A DNA stretch of 17,500 nucleotides from Stramonita haemastoma (taxonomy: Eukaryota; Mollusca; Gastropoda; Neogastropoda; Muricidae), in contig CM060320.1 of NCBI GenBank assembly GCA_030674155.1, positions 15,967,746 to 15,985,245 on the forward strand. Reading direction: 5' to 3'. Every line of letters starts with the position of its first letter. The first letter of the stretch is position 1. Position numbers and translations under genes: made by a program. The notes beneath the pieces were generated by a model. That model saw only the letters and a program-made list of their open reading frames with translations. It made no database searches and was not told where the DNA came from. Below are positions 7,978 through 17,466 of this stretch, piece after piece.

Positions 7978-8276
7978 ATGCACTTCTTGGAGGTGTTTTA
8001 CTTGGAGTTAACATCACTAACCCCTGACGGTCCTCCGGATGAAACTATAAACCGAGGTACTTTGTGCGAACGCATGCAAAACATCTTTCGCACACGTAAA
8101 AAAAACCCAACCCATTCCACTTTTTGGAAGATTAGGCTATTACGTGCCGGTAGGAACGATGACAGAAAATTTTATATAAACGCATGTACACACTGGTATC
8201 GTGTTTAGACATCGTCCCTGAAGTTGCAATGCGGCGACCTAAATAGTAGGCAAAAAAAAGAAAAAGAGAAAAGAAA
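7978..8276 (+). mobile_element. SINE copy, headless, alternative tail
   Basis: It starts directly after the tail of the previous SINE. GGAGTTAACATCACTAACCC, then CGGATGAAACTATAAACCGA, then a diverged body, then GTGCCGGTAGGAACGATGAC. The tail is ACATCGTCCCTGAAGTTGCA and GCGGCGACCTAAATAGTAGG with an A-rich end. It is more diverged than the other copies and so probably older. Confidence 0.75.
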
Positions 8277-8327
8277 TGGAAAACGGCTGCAAACGCAAAA
8301 TCTCATTACTGATGAACCTCGCAGAGC

Positions 8328-8350
8328 GCCCCCCCCCCCCCCCCCCCCCC
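8328..8350. repeat. Poly(C) tract
   Basis: An uninterrupted run of about 21 C between the SINE tail and the next SINE-like fragment. Confidence 0.95.
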
Positions 8351-8525
8351 TTCCCTGCTGGGGTTCTTTACGTGCGCTAAATAATGATGTGTAACACACG
8401 GGTACTCAGTTTATTGTCTCATCCGAAAGACTAGCACCCAGACCACCAAACGGGATTCGAACCACCGCACACTCCGACCCGAACTTTTCGGTTTTTAGGC
8501 AGGAGTTTTACCTCAAGATCACAGA
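8351..8525 (-). mobile_element. SINE-like fragment with tRNA head
   Basis: On the plus strand CAGTTTATTGTCTCATCCGA corresponds to the reverse of the shared SINE block CGGATGAGACTATAAACCG. CGGGATTCGAACC contains a reversed box B (GGTTCGAATCCCG) at about 8453-8465. The box A half is degenerate, so this is an old or different subfamily. Confidence 0.6.
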
Positions 8526-8730
8526 TCTACCATCCATCACTTTGCATCTGTTCGTCGATCAATCCTTTCATCTATTTTTCCTTTTTTTTCTCCTGTCTTT
8601 GCTGTCTTCCCTCCTTTTTTCGTTTCTTTCTTTATCTTTCTTTTATTCTTCTCCTCCATTACTTTCTTCTTTTTATTTAAGGTTTCATCTTTAACATTGA
8701 TGAGAGAAATAAAGTGGAAAACCTACTAGT
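8526..8730. other. T-rich sequence without gene
   Basis: Pyrimidine-rich low-complexity DNA with no supportable gene. Confidence 0.5.
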
Positions 8731-8754
8731 TTGACCGGAGGTCTGATGCCTTCC

Positions 8755-8905
8755 TCGTTTCTCTTTTTCTCTCTTTCTGTCTCCGTATCTCTATCCCTTT
8801 GCGTCTGTTTGTCTCTCGGTCTCTCTGTCTGTCTCTCCGTCTCTCTCTCTGTCTCTCTCTGTTTCTCTGACTCTCTCTGTCTCTCTCTGTCTCTCTCTGT
8901 CTCTC

Positions 8906-8966
<61 letters not shown>
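8755..8966. repeat. (CT)n tract with CTGT interruptions
   Basis: TCTCTGTCTC units turn into pure (CT)n at about 8909-8966. Serine/leucine-rich reading frames here are artefacts. Confidence 0.95.
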
Positions 8967-8970
<4 letters not shown>

Positions 8971-9127
8971 TTTTTGTTTTGTTTTGGTTATAATATAGTC
9001 CCAGCAGAGCTATCCGATCTTAGGACTGTGGTAATCGCAAGTCATTCCACGCACGTGGCAATTCAAAAGTATAACTTGTTTAATGTGTTTCTTCTTTGTG
9101 CCATTCTTTCTTTCACTTCATCCACGC
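8967..9127. other. Unique sequence without gene
   Basis: About 160 bases between simple repeats; no feature recognised. Confidence 0.5.
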
Positions 9128-9148
9128 TTTCTTCTTCTTCTTCTTCTT

Positions 9149-9178
<30 letters not shown>
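9128..9178. repeat. (TTC)n microsatellite, left flank of LINE
   Basis: About 17 TTC units directly adjoin the 3' tail of the minus-strand LINE. The same repeat occurs at the LINE 5' end (16488-16558). Confidence 0.95.
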
Positions 9179-9179
<1 letters not shown>

Positions 9180-9198
9180 ATAATAATAATAATAATAA

Positions 9199-9406
9199 AT
9201 GGAATTTATATAGCGCTATATCTTGCAAAACAAATCAAAGCGCTTGCATTCAACCAATTCTTGCGCATGCAGCCAACAACAATTTAGATTTTTAACGAAG
9301 CCAATGTACACACACACACACACACACAGGTTAAACACTTTGGCAGGGTGGTGGATATTTCGGCTGTTGAGAGCAGGGGCAGAAGATGAGACAGGATAGG
9401 AAAGTC
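9199..9406 (-). other. LINE 3' untranslated region
   Basis: About 200 bases between the ORF2 stop and the (ATT)n tail. It contains a short (CA)n at 9307-9328 and the palindromic TATAGCGCTATA at about 9209-9220, a motif common near such LINE 3' ends. Confidence 0.7.
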
Positions 9407-10183
9407 TTAGCTTTGAAATAAGTGTGTCTTGAGGCTGGATTTAAATGTGTCATAGGTAGGCTTTTTACGAAGGGACAGAGGGAGATCATTCCAGATCACT
9501 GGACCAGAAACAGAGAAAGAGCGACGGCCAACAGTGGATTGATTGAATCTAGGTATTTGTAAGCGCAGGGTATCTGCAGCAGAGCGGAGGGAACGAGAAG
9601 GAGTGTACGGGTAAAGACATTCACAGAGGTAGGAGGGTGCTGTTTTGTGAAGACATTTATAACAGAGAGTACTGATCTTATAGTTTACTCTCTGTGGCAC
9701 AGGCAGCCAGTGGAGAGATTGCAAGAGAGGAGTAATGTGCTCAGATTTTTTCTTTCTGAGGACCAGTCGAGCTGCGGAGTTTTGTATACGTTGAAGGGAG
9801 TGGATAGATGATGCTGGCAGACCAGCCAAAAGAGAATTGCAATAGTCGAGACGTGAAAGAATCAGAGACGTGACGAGTTTAGATGTTGCATCAGTGGACA
9901 GGTACTTTCGAATTGCGCTAATACGTTTTAATTGATAGTAGCATGACTGGCAGGTCTGGGTGATGAATTTTTGCATGGATAGTGTGTTGTCGATAACAAC
10001 CCCTAGATACTTTACAGCAGTGGAAAGAGTGACTGAAGTATTACCGAATTCTAAAGAAGCTGTAGTAATGGAAGAAAGTTTGTGTTTGGTGCCTACCAGC
10101 ATGGCTTCAGTTTTATCTGCATTTAGCTGTAACTTATTCTGTAACATCCAGTTTTGGATATCTTCAAGGCAGTAGGACATAAT
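9407..10183 (-). pseudogene. LINE ORF2 part 2: C-terminal RT and thumb
   Basis: This continues the same RT after the insertion. CLEDIQNWMLQNKLQLNADK (RT motif after YADD), then VKYLGVVIDN, LDYCNSLLAGLP, RIQNSAARLV, LHWLPVPQRVNYKI, and the C-terminal GPVIWNDLPLSLRKK, ending at a TAA at 9407-9409. These blocks are standard for I/CR1-like RT C-termini. Open-frame sequence upstream of 10183 on this strand belongs to the inserted element, not the LINE. Confidence 0.9.
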
Positions 10184-10218
10184 TGTGACGTTCCAGCACA
10201 AAAGGAGTCTGATGTCAT
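10184..10218 (+). repeat. Left terminal inverted repeat
   Basis: Starts TGTGACGTTCC and ends GATGTCAT. It pairs with the reverse complement of 13274-13308, mismatching only at repeat positions 5, 13, 17, 21 and 27. Confidence 0.85.
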
Positions 10219-11225
10219 AATCCGGCTTTTTGTATATTTTATATGATTCTAGATGTAATTTGAATGCTCTTTCTACTGGTGAAAACCCCATCAAAATCGG
10301 ATTATTAGTTTTTGAGATAGCGGATTTAGAAGAGGGTTTACCTGAAAGCGGCCATTTTGAGAAAATTAAGAAAAACTGAATCACAATTTCAATGTTAAAT
10401 TTTCCTTAGCAACCAATGTTTAATCTTTATGAAACTCTACATGCTGGTTGAGTACACAAAGAAATACATACCTACAAAGTTTTGTGGTCATATATGAATT
10501 TTCTGAAATATTAGACCTATTTTAATGGGGGACTACTCCTGGCCTCGGTGCTCATTTTGGCTGATTATTGTATCTCAGGTTCTACAAAATATTTTGCAGT
10601 AATATTTTACACAGAAAGAGAAATCATTATTTAAAGCAAGAATTTTAAGTTTCAACAGTGAATATCATGGGAAAATATTTTTGATTTAAAAAAAAATTAT
10701 ATTTTGTGAAAAACAGGTAATCTCCTCATGGACAATTAGCTAATGTATGGAATGTTGAAACTAATATCATTACAAAGGCAAAACATGTGAATAGAAAGGT
10801 ACCATGGACAGAAATTAGGATATGTAAATTCACTTAGGTGTAGACAACACCAATCTGGATTTTACTTAAAATCAACAAAATTACATTACCAAATTTAACT
10901 ATGCTTAAAATTAAAACTTTGATGGACCAAAAATTTTTTAATAATAGCATTTATCTCAGAAGTCATTTTTGCATCTACATGCAAGGTTTCAGGGGAATAC
11001 TTGCTAGAGAATTTGCACAGTAAATGAGGCAATACTGTAGACATTGAAAATTAATCAAAAGTTTTATGATAATGTGAACATGCACAAAACCCCAGTCTCT
11101 TCCCCTAGCCAAAATTAGACTCTGAAAACTCATTATTCTTATACTGTAATTTCTTTAGCCACAGCTTTGAACAACACTTACCTACACATAAAACTTATAA
11201 AGCCATAATGTGCACATACTATAGT
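10219..11225. other. AT-rich interior of the nested transposon
   Basis: About 1 kb with no coding sequence on either strand; it looks like a UTR, intron or decayed coding region. A stretch at about 10510-10560 is locally richer in GC (GGGGGACTACTCCTGGCCTC). Confidence 0.6.

Positions 11226-11279
<54 letters not shown>
11226..11279. repeat. (CA)n microsatellite
   Basis: Pure CA tract of about 54 bases inside the nested transposon. Confidence 0.97.
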
Positions 11280-11281
<2 letters not shown>

Positions 11282-11709
11282 GAAGCAAGTGTAAACTAGT
11301 TTTCATTCTTCTAGAATTAAACATTTATCAGCTGTTATATCATATGTTACTAAATATTTTCATCATCTCTCATCCACTACCCCTGATTCATGTGTCTCTT
11401 TCCCTGATGAGTATGCATGTATATGTATACATGTATATATGTATATGTTCTCCATTAATTTCATGTTTAGTTTGTTTTGGTTGGATTTTTTTTGTTATTT
11501 CCAGGTAAGTTGTTCATATTTCTGGTCTCACAGTTAACTGATGCACTTGTAGTTCTTGTTTTCATATTTTAATGTCTTATTTTGAAATGATTTATAATAG
11601 TCAAACTTTATGAAGCAGTTTTGTGTACAATTTTTTTTTCTTGTGAGAGTGAGATGAACAAGAATGATAAAATTTGATATTTGGGCAGTGAATAGTATTT
11701 TGATTTGAC

Positions 11710-11711
<2 letters not shown>
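11280..11711. other. AT-rich transposon interior
   Basis: No gene seen. An ATGTATAC/GTATAT alternating stretch lies at about 11415-11450, and a T run near 11631. Confidence 0.5.

Positions 11712-11766
<55 letters not shown>
11712..11766. repeat. (CA)n microsatellite
   Basis: Pure CA tract of about 55 bases inside the nested transposon. Confidence 0.97.
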
Positions 11767-11767
<1 letters not shown>

Positions 11768-11971
11768 GAGTATACACAAACTGCATCCTGTACTCTTGAC
11801 TCTGATCCCCTTCCTCACTACTATCTTTTCTTGATTTTTTCCCAGAATCAAATTTGTAAAAATCAAGATTTTTTTAATTGAAAAACTGAAGCCAGAGTTC
11901 TGCTTAAGATTAAAATAAAATCATCAAACAGCAACATAGTTTCAACACATGACATTTTTCATACCCACCCA

Positions 11972-11973
11972 CT

Positions 11974-12005
<32 letters not shown>

Positions 12006-12059
12006 CACTACCCCAACATACATGAAATTCAGCATTTGCACACACACACACATGAAATT

Positions 12060-12128
<69 letters not shown>

Positions 12129-12176
12129 AAATTACACACACACACACATGAAATTACACACACACACACACATGAA

Positions 12177-12246
<70 letters not shown>

Positions 12247-12248
12247 AA

Positions 12249-12315
<67 letters not shown>
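11972..12315. repeat. (CA)n array with regular ATGAAATT interruptions
   Basis: CA blocks of very different length are separated by the octamer ATGAAATT, seen six times (starting near 12021, 12051, 12126, 12149, 12172 and 12244). The array is CA slippage plus duplication of the CA-ATGAAATT unit. Reading frames of HT or VC repeats here are artefacts. Confidence 0.95.
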
Positions 12316-12317
<2 letters not shown>

Positions 12318-12371
12318 TTTAAACATGATTTCTCATCTGTAGCCTAGTGCATTTTTCTATACACAATAGGC

Positions 12372-12677
12372 CTACCAGCCTATCTGACACAAGTTTTTGT
12401 TTTTCAGCCTATTTTTAGCATGGTACTTGTCAAAAGGCTGAACCTTTTCGCTCTCTGAGAAATTGGTGTTCAGTTTAATTAACTCAATGATGTTGAGATA
12501 AAGCATACTGGCAAAATATAGTTCACTGTAATTATCTTCATCGTGCATCGCTTGAATCAGAAACACTTTTGTTTTTCTGTTCTTGATGAACGAGCGATTC
12601 ATTGCCGAGTTCGATTCAGTCACCTCAGCGATATCGGCGACATCGTTTCCACTTACGTTTTCATAATAGCACTTCAT
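12372..12677 (-). CDS. Hypothetical 101-residue open frame in transposon
   Basis: Begins MKCYYENVSGNDVADIAEV and ends KNKNLCQIGW. It is not low-complexity and has ordinary amino-acid composition, with a hydrophobic stretch ELYFASMLYLNIIELIKL. No family recognised. A GTAAGT near its start (in ENVSG) is a perfect donor-like site, so it could be part of a spliced transposase or simply chance. It lies downstream of the promoter-like region in the same orientation. Confidence 0.3.
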   Translation of the reverse strand: MKCYYENVSGNDVADIAEVTESNSAMNRSFIKNRKTKVFLIQAMHDEDNYSELYFASMLYLNIIELIKLNTNFSESEKVQPFDKYHAKNRLKNKNLCQIGW

Positions 12678-12724
12678 TAGGTTGTAATAAAGTCCTCACG
12701 TCATTACTAAAGCTTTTCTGAGTT

Positions 12725-12805
12725 CTATCCCTCAATAATATCGTCAGAACGAGCAGAATTTAGAGGTATCGCTTTCGACTGGACTTTCGAAGCGAGCGAT
12801 GCCAT
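12725..12805 (-). CDS. Short 26-residue open frame, possible transposase start
   Basis: ATG at 12805-12803 has a strong start context (AAAATGG) and reads MASLASKVQSKAIPLNSARS then DDIIEG, ending at TAG 12725-12727. A CCAAT-type box lies about 55 bases upstream. It may be the first coding bases of a decayed transposon gene or a short upstream frame. Too short for a family call. Confidence 0.25.
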   Translation of the reverse strand: MASLASKVQSKAIPLNSARSDDIIEG

Positions 12806-12842
12806 TTTGTTTTGCAGACCCTGCAGAGTGGCTGAGCGAGGT

Positions 12843-12863
12843 CACATGCTCTCTCGGGCCAAT
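12843..12863 (-). promoter_or_regulatory. Possible transposon promoter with inverted CCAAT box
   Basis: ATTGG on the minus strand (CCAAT at 12859-12863) and an E-box-like CACATG at 12844-12849 sit just upstream of the ATG at 12805. The local GC content is clearly higher than in the surrounding AT-rich element. Inferred only. Confidence 0.25.
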
Positions 12864-13273
12864 GAGAAGAAGGAAATCCTTCCTTAACGATGTTTTGTTT
12901 ACGATTCCTTCCCTATTTTGAACGTTTCCATTGGATAAAGTTTTCACTCACGCTAAAAATAGTTGACACAGATTGAAGGCGGAGACCCAGAGCTTTCAAA
13001 TGGTGTGTCACTTGGCGGGTCTACTGTAAATCTCGAGGGGATACAGGTTGCGGAAAAGTCGTATCTTCAGGATTTATTTCATCAAAACTTCGGTCTTCTG
13101 CAGTGGTAGGTGTTTTAAAATGCGATTTTGATAAGAAAGGAAACTAAATATCATTATTTTATTGATGTTTTCCGGTGCAGAAATGTTTATATTATCAGTT
13201 TTATACAAAATCTCCAAATCGGTACCTGACACCCCTACTGCATATTTTGGGCTCTAGCGGAAAAAGGCTGGAG
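12864..13273. other. Right subterminal region of nested transposon
   Basis: About 400 bases between the promoter-like area and the right inverted repeat with no gene. It would be the 5' leader if the element is transcribed on the minus strand. Confidence 0.5.
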
Positions 13274-13308
13274 ATGACATCCGACTCATTTCGTGATGGA
13301 ACGCCACA
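13274..13308 (-). repeat. Right terminal inverted repeat
   Basis: Its reverse complement starts TGTGGCGTTCC and ends GATGTCAT, matching the left repeat. Inward of both repeats a weaker match continues (CCGGCTTTTT against CCAGCCTTTTT). Confidence 0.85.
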
Positions 13309-16116
13309 TATTTATCAAGAGAAAAGGCAGATTTTCAGGAGTATCACAGCTTAGAATCTGAGAGTCATCGGCATAGAAATGGTAGTTGATTTGATGACGG
13401 TTTATTATATGTGACAATGGAGCAGTGTATAGAGTGAAAAGAACAGGGCCCAGAACTGATCCCTGTGGGACTCCACATTCCAGTTTGACAGGTTTGGAAT
13501 GAATCTTGTTAACTGCAACTGTTTGGAATCGATCGGTAAGGTATGAATGAAACCATGTGAGAGCTGTGCCTGTGATGCCAAACGTTTTTTGAAGACGGGA
13601 GAGAAGAATTGAATGGTCTATAGTGTCGAAAGCTGCAGATAGATCGAGAAGAGTGAGAAGGGATATTTTTCCTGTGTCAGAAGCGTGTAGAAGCGTATTT
13701 AAGGTGTGAACTAGGGTGGTTTCAGTGCTGTGGTTGGCGGATAGGCAGACTGGAAAGGCGGAAGGAGGCTGTTGGAATGAAGATGGCTGTTGAGTTGTCT
13801 GAGAACGACTTTTTCAAGGACTTTTGAGATAAAAGGTAGGTTAGAAACAGGTCTATAGTTCTTCAGAATGTTAGGATCGAGATCGTGCTTTTTTAGTAGA
13901 GGTGTGACTATAGCGGTTTTGAGAGCTGGTGGAAAATTTCCTGAAAGAAGTGATGAATTTACTATTTTCATGATCGTAGGTGTAAGCTGTGGAATGCACT
14001 GAGTGAAAAGGGAAGCAGGTACAGGATCGAGATCGCATGATTTTATGGTCATTTCTCTGAGAATTGTCTGAATTTCTTTCTCGGTTATTGGACGGAAGAA
14101 AAGGAGAGGAGTGCCTGTAAATTGGGGATCAGGAGGCACAGGTTGGAAAGAAGTTTGATCCAGTTTGGAACGGATGTTGCGGACTTTGTCAGAGAAGAAA
14201 GAAGAAAATATTGCAGGAAGTTCAGAGTGGCTATGGACAGTAGGAAGAGGGCTTGCCTTTGTAGATCCAAGAAGAGTTGAGGTGAGGGAAAAAAGGGATT
14301 TCATAGACGTGGCATCAAGAACTTGAGCGGAATAGTATTTTGTCTTTGCTGAATGGATTAAGGTTTTAACTTTGTTAATTTGTTTTCGAAAGAGTTGTTT
14401 GTTTATTTCGGTTTTTGTCTTTCGCCACTGCCGCTCTAGTTGTCGGCGTTTGCGTTTTGCGATCAGGATATCGTGAGTGTACCATGGAGCACAGGGCCGA
14501 TCAGGCAGAAAATGGTCAGTAGGGGGTGCATGCTGGTCAAGCAGTTGGCTAAGAACGGTATTGTAATGTTTAGAAGGATCAGTATGTTCAGGGGTTTCTG
14601 ATAGGCGTTCGGCAGCTTGAGAAGAGAAAGTTGGAATATCAATGGCCTTGAGATTGCGACGGGTGATGCACCTTTTCTTTTTGATAGGCTTAACGATGTT
14701 TAGAGAGAAGAGAATGGCAGAATGGTCAGAAAGAAGTTTGTTAGTGACGGATATAGATGTGATGAGGTCTAGTGAGGCATCGGTAATGAGCCAGTCAAGG
14801 ATGTGGCCTGATCTATGTGTTGGTTCGTTTACAAGCTGGGAAAGAGAGTGGTTAGACAGGGAAAGAGAAAGACGCTTGACATCAGGAGAAGACTGGTTGT
14901 CGAAATGGAAATTAAAGTCACCGAGAATGATAAGTTTCTTGGGAGAGAGGCTGTAATGATCAAGGAGGGACTGAAACTCTTTATGGAAAACTGAAGGTGT
15001 TAGATTGTTCTTACGGCTAGGAGGTGGACGGTACAGACAGCAGAAAGTAATAGAATGGCCGGGTAAGCTAAGGTTGAGTTCACAGACTTCGAAAGATTCG
15101 GGTGAGAAAGGAAGAGAGTGGCAGAAAGAAAGCGCTGGATGCAGAGTGTTTTTGTAGATGACAGCGATGCCACCTCCACGGGAGAGTCGGGGGAAGGAAA
15201 GAGTCTTATAGCCAGGCGGCGTCAGTTGTTGTATCTTAGGCTCGTGGCCTTGCGGTTTTAACCAGGTTTCTGTGAGAAAAGTGAGATCTATGTTTTGTTC
15301 AGAAATAAAATCAGAAAGAAAATCGGCCTTTCCATCTGGGCAGACAGACTGTACATTGTGTAGACAAATATGTAGGAGGTTTGAGGGAGGCAGAGAGGAT
15401 GAAGAAAGTGGTGAGTTAGGGCAGCAGAGAGAGGACGAAGATGAAGGCGATGGTGGAGATGTGGACTGTGGGAGAACAGAGAGGAGTTTGAATGGTGAGA
15501 TGGGTGTAGAGGGTGGTGGTAGAACTGGGTCAGTTGGGGGGTTAGAGACTTTGCTGGCATGATACACATTGCAGTTTGGAAGGGTATCGCCAGAGTCATA
15601 CACAGAGGAGAAATCATCAACAGAAGAAAGTATGTCACAGGCGTTAGGCAACTCAGAAAAACAATCATGTAAATTAATGTTATGTACAGGGCTAATACAG
15701 TCAGAAGTTGTTTTGCATGGTTCAATTAATTTGTCAGTCAGAGTTTGATGGCTAGTTTGGAGATACACAGGAGTGTTGAGTTGTTGTGGCGCAGCAGAAG
15801 TACTAGAGGGGTGAAGGTGAGGTGTAGAGGAAGGCAGCGTGGAGGAGTCTGAAGCAGAGGGACGACCGGTGGGTGAAGGAGCGTGGTCAGTGGTTACAGT
15901 TGCTGAGGAAGTGATGTCGGGGGTGGCTGGAGAGACAGGTGGAAGAGAAGCGCACCACAGGCGGTGATGTCTGCCGGCACGTTTTCCTCGTCTTGTTTTA
16001 CGGCGGTTGAGGCCCAAGTCAGCAATGTGGCGTTGTGTATTGATATCAAGTTTGTTTTCTTTGAGGCCAAATTCGGGAGAGAACAAAGCTCTCATGTCGG
16101 CAGTAGTTTGTGGCAT
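13309..16116 (-). pseudogene. LINE ORF2 part 1: endonuclease and N-terminal RT
   Basis: From a plausible start ATG at 16116-16114 (MPQTTADMRALFSPEFG) the frame is open to a stop at 13711. The first 250 or so residues include a basic patch (NRRKTRRGKRAGRHH) and a Ser/Pro/Thr-rich linker. The endonuclease domain follows: HNVQS near 15352, TETWL near 15262, CCLYRPPPS, LGDFNFH near 14911 and SDHS near 14722, i.e. the Asn, Glu, Asp and His sites of the APE family. RT begins with NYRPVSNLPFISKVLEKVV and reaches FQSAY, where one base is missing near 13740 and the frame shifts. The shifted frame continues with ANHSTETTLV, LDLSAAFDTIDH (about 13612-13649), GVPQGSVLGP (about 13446-13475) and the catalytic FYADD (13364-13378). 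It is cut at 13308 by the insertion. The ATG is uncertain: the open frame continues upstream into the (GAA)n repeat, which encodes a spurious poly-lysine leader. Confidence 0.88.
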
Positions 16117-16487
16117 AACAACAGAGTGACAAAGACTGCAGGGTGGTGGTGGAGGGGATTTGACTTCGTGCAACACGTGCGATTTTTCGCAGGGCAGCAG
16201 GGTCAGGGTAGCATGGGTCACAAGGACCAGTGAAGCAACGTAAACAGAAATCATTTGTCCATTTTTTACGACATAAATATTCAAAAAGATGCGAAATTTT
16301 AGATTGAAATATTTTACAAAATATACAATGAAAAAGAAAACTGCTCTGACCAATAGAATGCTGATGAAAACATACACACGATGATATAAAAATGTCTCCA
16401 CACAATAAAGGAAAAATACACAAATTACACACTTTAACACAGAGCGATACACCGTGCAGCCACCAGGCGCAAAGGGAAAACACTCTC
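16117..16487 (-). other. LINE 5' region
   Basis: Region upstream of the chosen ORF2 ATG, starting next to the (TTC)n. It is open in one frame but hydrophobic and Phe/Val-rich. An alternative frame holds cysteine pairs (CLRCFTGPCDPCYP) that could be remnants of a zinc-binding ORF1 or N-terminal domain. No ORF1 can be shown. Confidence 0.45.
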
Positions 16488-16558
16488 TTTTCTTCTTCTT
16501 CTTCTTCTTCTTCTTCTTCTTCTTCTTCTTCTTCTTCTTCTTCTTCTTCTTCTTCTTC
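16488..16558. repeat. (TTC)n microsatellite, right flank of LINE
   Basis: About 23 TTC units at the LINE 5' end. Poly-lysine, poly-glutamate, poly-serine and poly-phenylalanine frames across it are repeat translations. Confidence 0.96.
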
Positions 16559-17128
16559 ATATTCCTCAAATTCTTCTTCTTCAAATTTTTCGACTTGAAA
16601 TTCTTCAAGTTCTTCTTCAATTTTTTTTTTCAAAATCTTTCAATTTCTCTCCTTCTTCAAATTCTTCTTCGCAGTTCTTCGCAGTTCTTCTTCGCAATTC
16701 TTCTTCTCCTCATTGCAGTTTTTCTTCTTCTTTTCAGTTCTTCGCAATTCTTCTTCGCAATTCCTCTTCTTCTTTGCAATTCTTCTTCTTCTTCGCGATT
16801 CTTCTCCACAATTCTTTTTCTTATTCTTTTTCTCCTCCTCATCCTCTTCTTCCTCCTCCTTCTCTCCTCCCTCCTCTTTTTCTTCAATTTCTTCCTCTCC
16901 TTTTTTCCCCCCTGCTTTCTTTCTTTCTTTCCACTTTCTTTACTTTTTCCTTTTGTTTTTCATCTTTCTGAAGAAGGAGAGAGGAACAAACAAGGAGTCA
17001 GACGCTACATATAGAATGTGACAACCTCTTAACAAATAACAATGGCGAAAAAAAGAGAAGAAAACGAGAAAGAACAAGAAAAGAAAAAAGAAAGAAAATA
17101 GCCAAGTTGTTTGTGAAAGAATGAGCGT

Positions 17129-17130
<2 letters not shown>
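16559..17130. repeat. Decayed TTC/TCC pyrimidine-rich tract and spacer
   Basis: To about 16970 the plus strand is made of TTCTTCGCAATTC-like variants of the TTC repeat, then TCC and T-rich blocks. Between 16970 and 17130 the strand turns A-rich with no feature recognised. Confidence 0.8.

Positions 17131-17208
<78 letters not shown>
17131..17208. repeat. (GA)n microsatellite
   Basis: GA tract with two extra G positions near 17175 and 17201. Confidence 0.96.
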
Positions 17209-17435
17209 ACGGAAACAGCTCCGCAGGACAAACATCTACGGTCAGTTTCGGTCAAAATCTGAGTCTCCTTCTCCTCCCCCTCCCTTCCTTTTTTTTTTTT
17301 TTTTTTTTACAGTCACCATCTTCCTCCCCCCCCTCTCGCCCCACCTTCCCCATTTTTTTGGTGAAGAGGAGGAGGGTGATTAGCCTAGAGGGATTGAGCC
17401 TTGTGGATTCAAAAATGTGAGAGGCTGGGAAGTGT

Positions 17436-17466
<31 letters not shown>

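Larger units (their letters stand above)
10184..13308 (-). mobile_element. DNA transposon nested in LINE, 3125 bp, no transposase seen
   Basis: It is bounded by 35-bp inverted repeats (10184-10218 and 13274-13308) that agree at 30 of 35 positions. It splits the LINE RT just after FYADDSQILSCDTPENL and just before CLEDIQNWM. Outer ends are TG...CA (TGTGRCGTTCC). The flanks (ATAAT left, TATTT right) do not give a clear target duplication; shifting each boundary inward by one base gives ATAATT/ATATTT, a one-mismatch six-base match that could be chance. The superfamily is not assigned. The inside is AT-rich with several (CA)n tracts and no long open frame, so it is probably an internally decayed or non-autonomous copy. 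The minus strand is suggested as coding only by the promoter-like area near 12800. Confidence 0.8.
9179..16487 (-). mobile_element. Non-LTR retrotransposon (LINE), interrupted
   Basis: On the minus strand the element reads: 5' region (16487 to about 16117), endonuclease, RT, C-terminal domain ending at 9407, 3' UTR, and a tail with AGCGCTATATAAATTCC followed by (ATT)n at 9179-9198. Removing the 3125-bp insertion at 10184-13308 leaves about 4.2 kb, a normal length for one-ORF-dominated LINEs. The APE-type endonuclease and the 3' end with short tandem repeats, not poly(A), suggest the I/Nimb/CR1-like part of LINE diversity. The exact clade is inferred. Both sides are (TTC)n, so target duplications cannot be read. 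It is not autonomous now. Confidence 0.88.

Noticed and set aside
11972..12315. CRISPR-like array of regularly interrupted repeats
   Set aside because: The repeated parts are CA dinucleotides of unequal length and the interruptions are the same octamer, the opposite of unique spacers. The context is eukaryotic.
10181..13314. TA or TTAA target duplication (Tc1/mariner or piggyBac type) at the nested transposon
   Set aside because: The bases flanking the 35-bp repeats do not repeat as TA or TTAA, so neither superfamily could be supported.
16046..16633. 195-residue frame with poly-Glu start
   Set aside because: The poly-Glu is the (GAA)n repeat, and the frame competes with the LINE ORF2 N-terminal frame; only its cysteine pairs were kept as a note.
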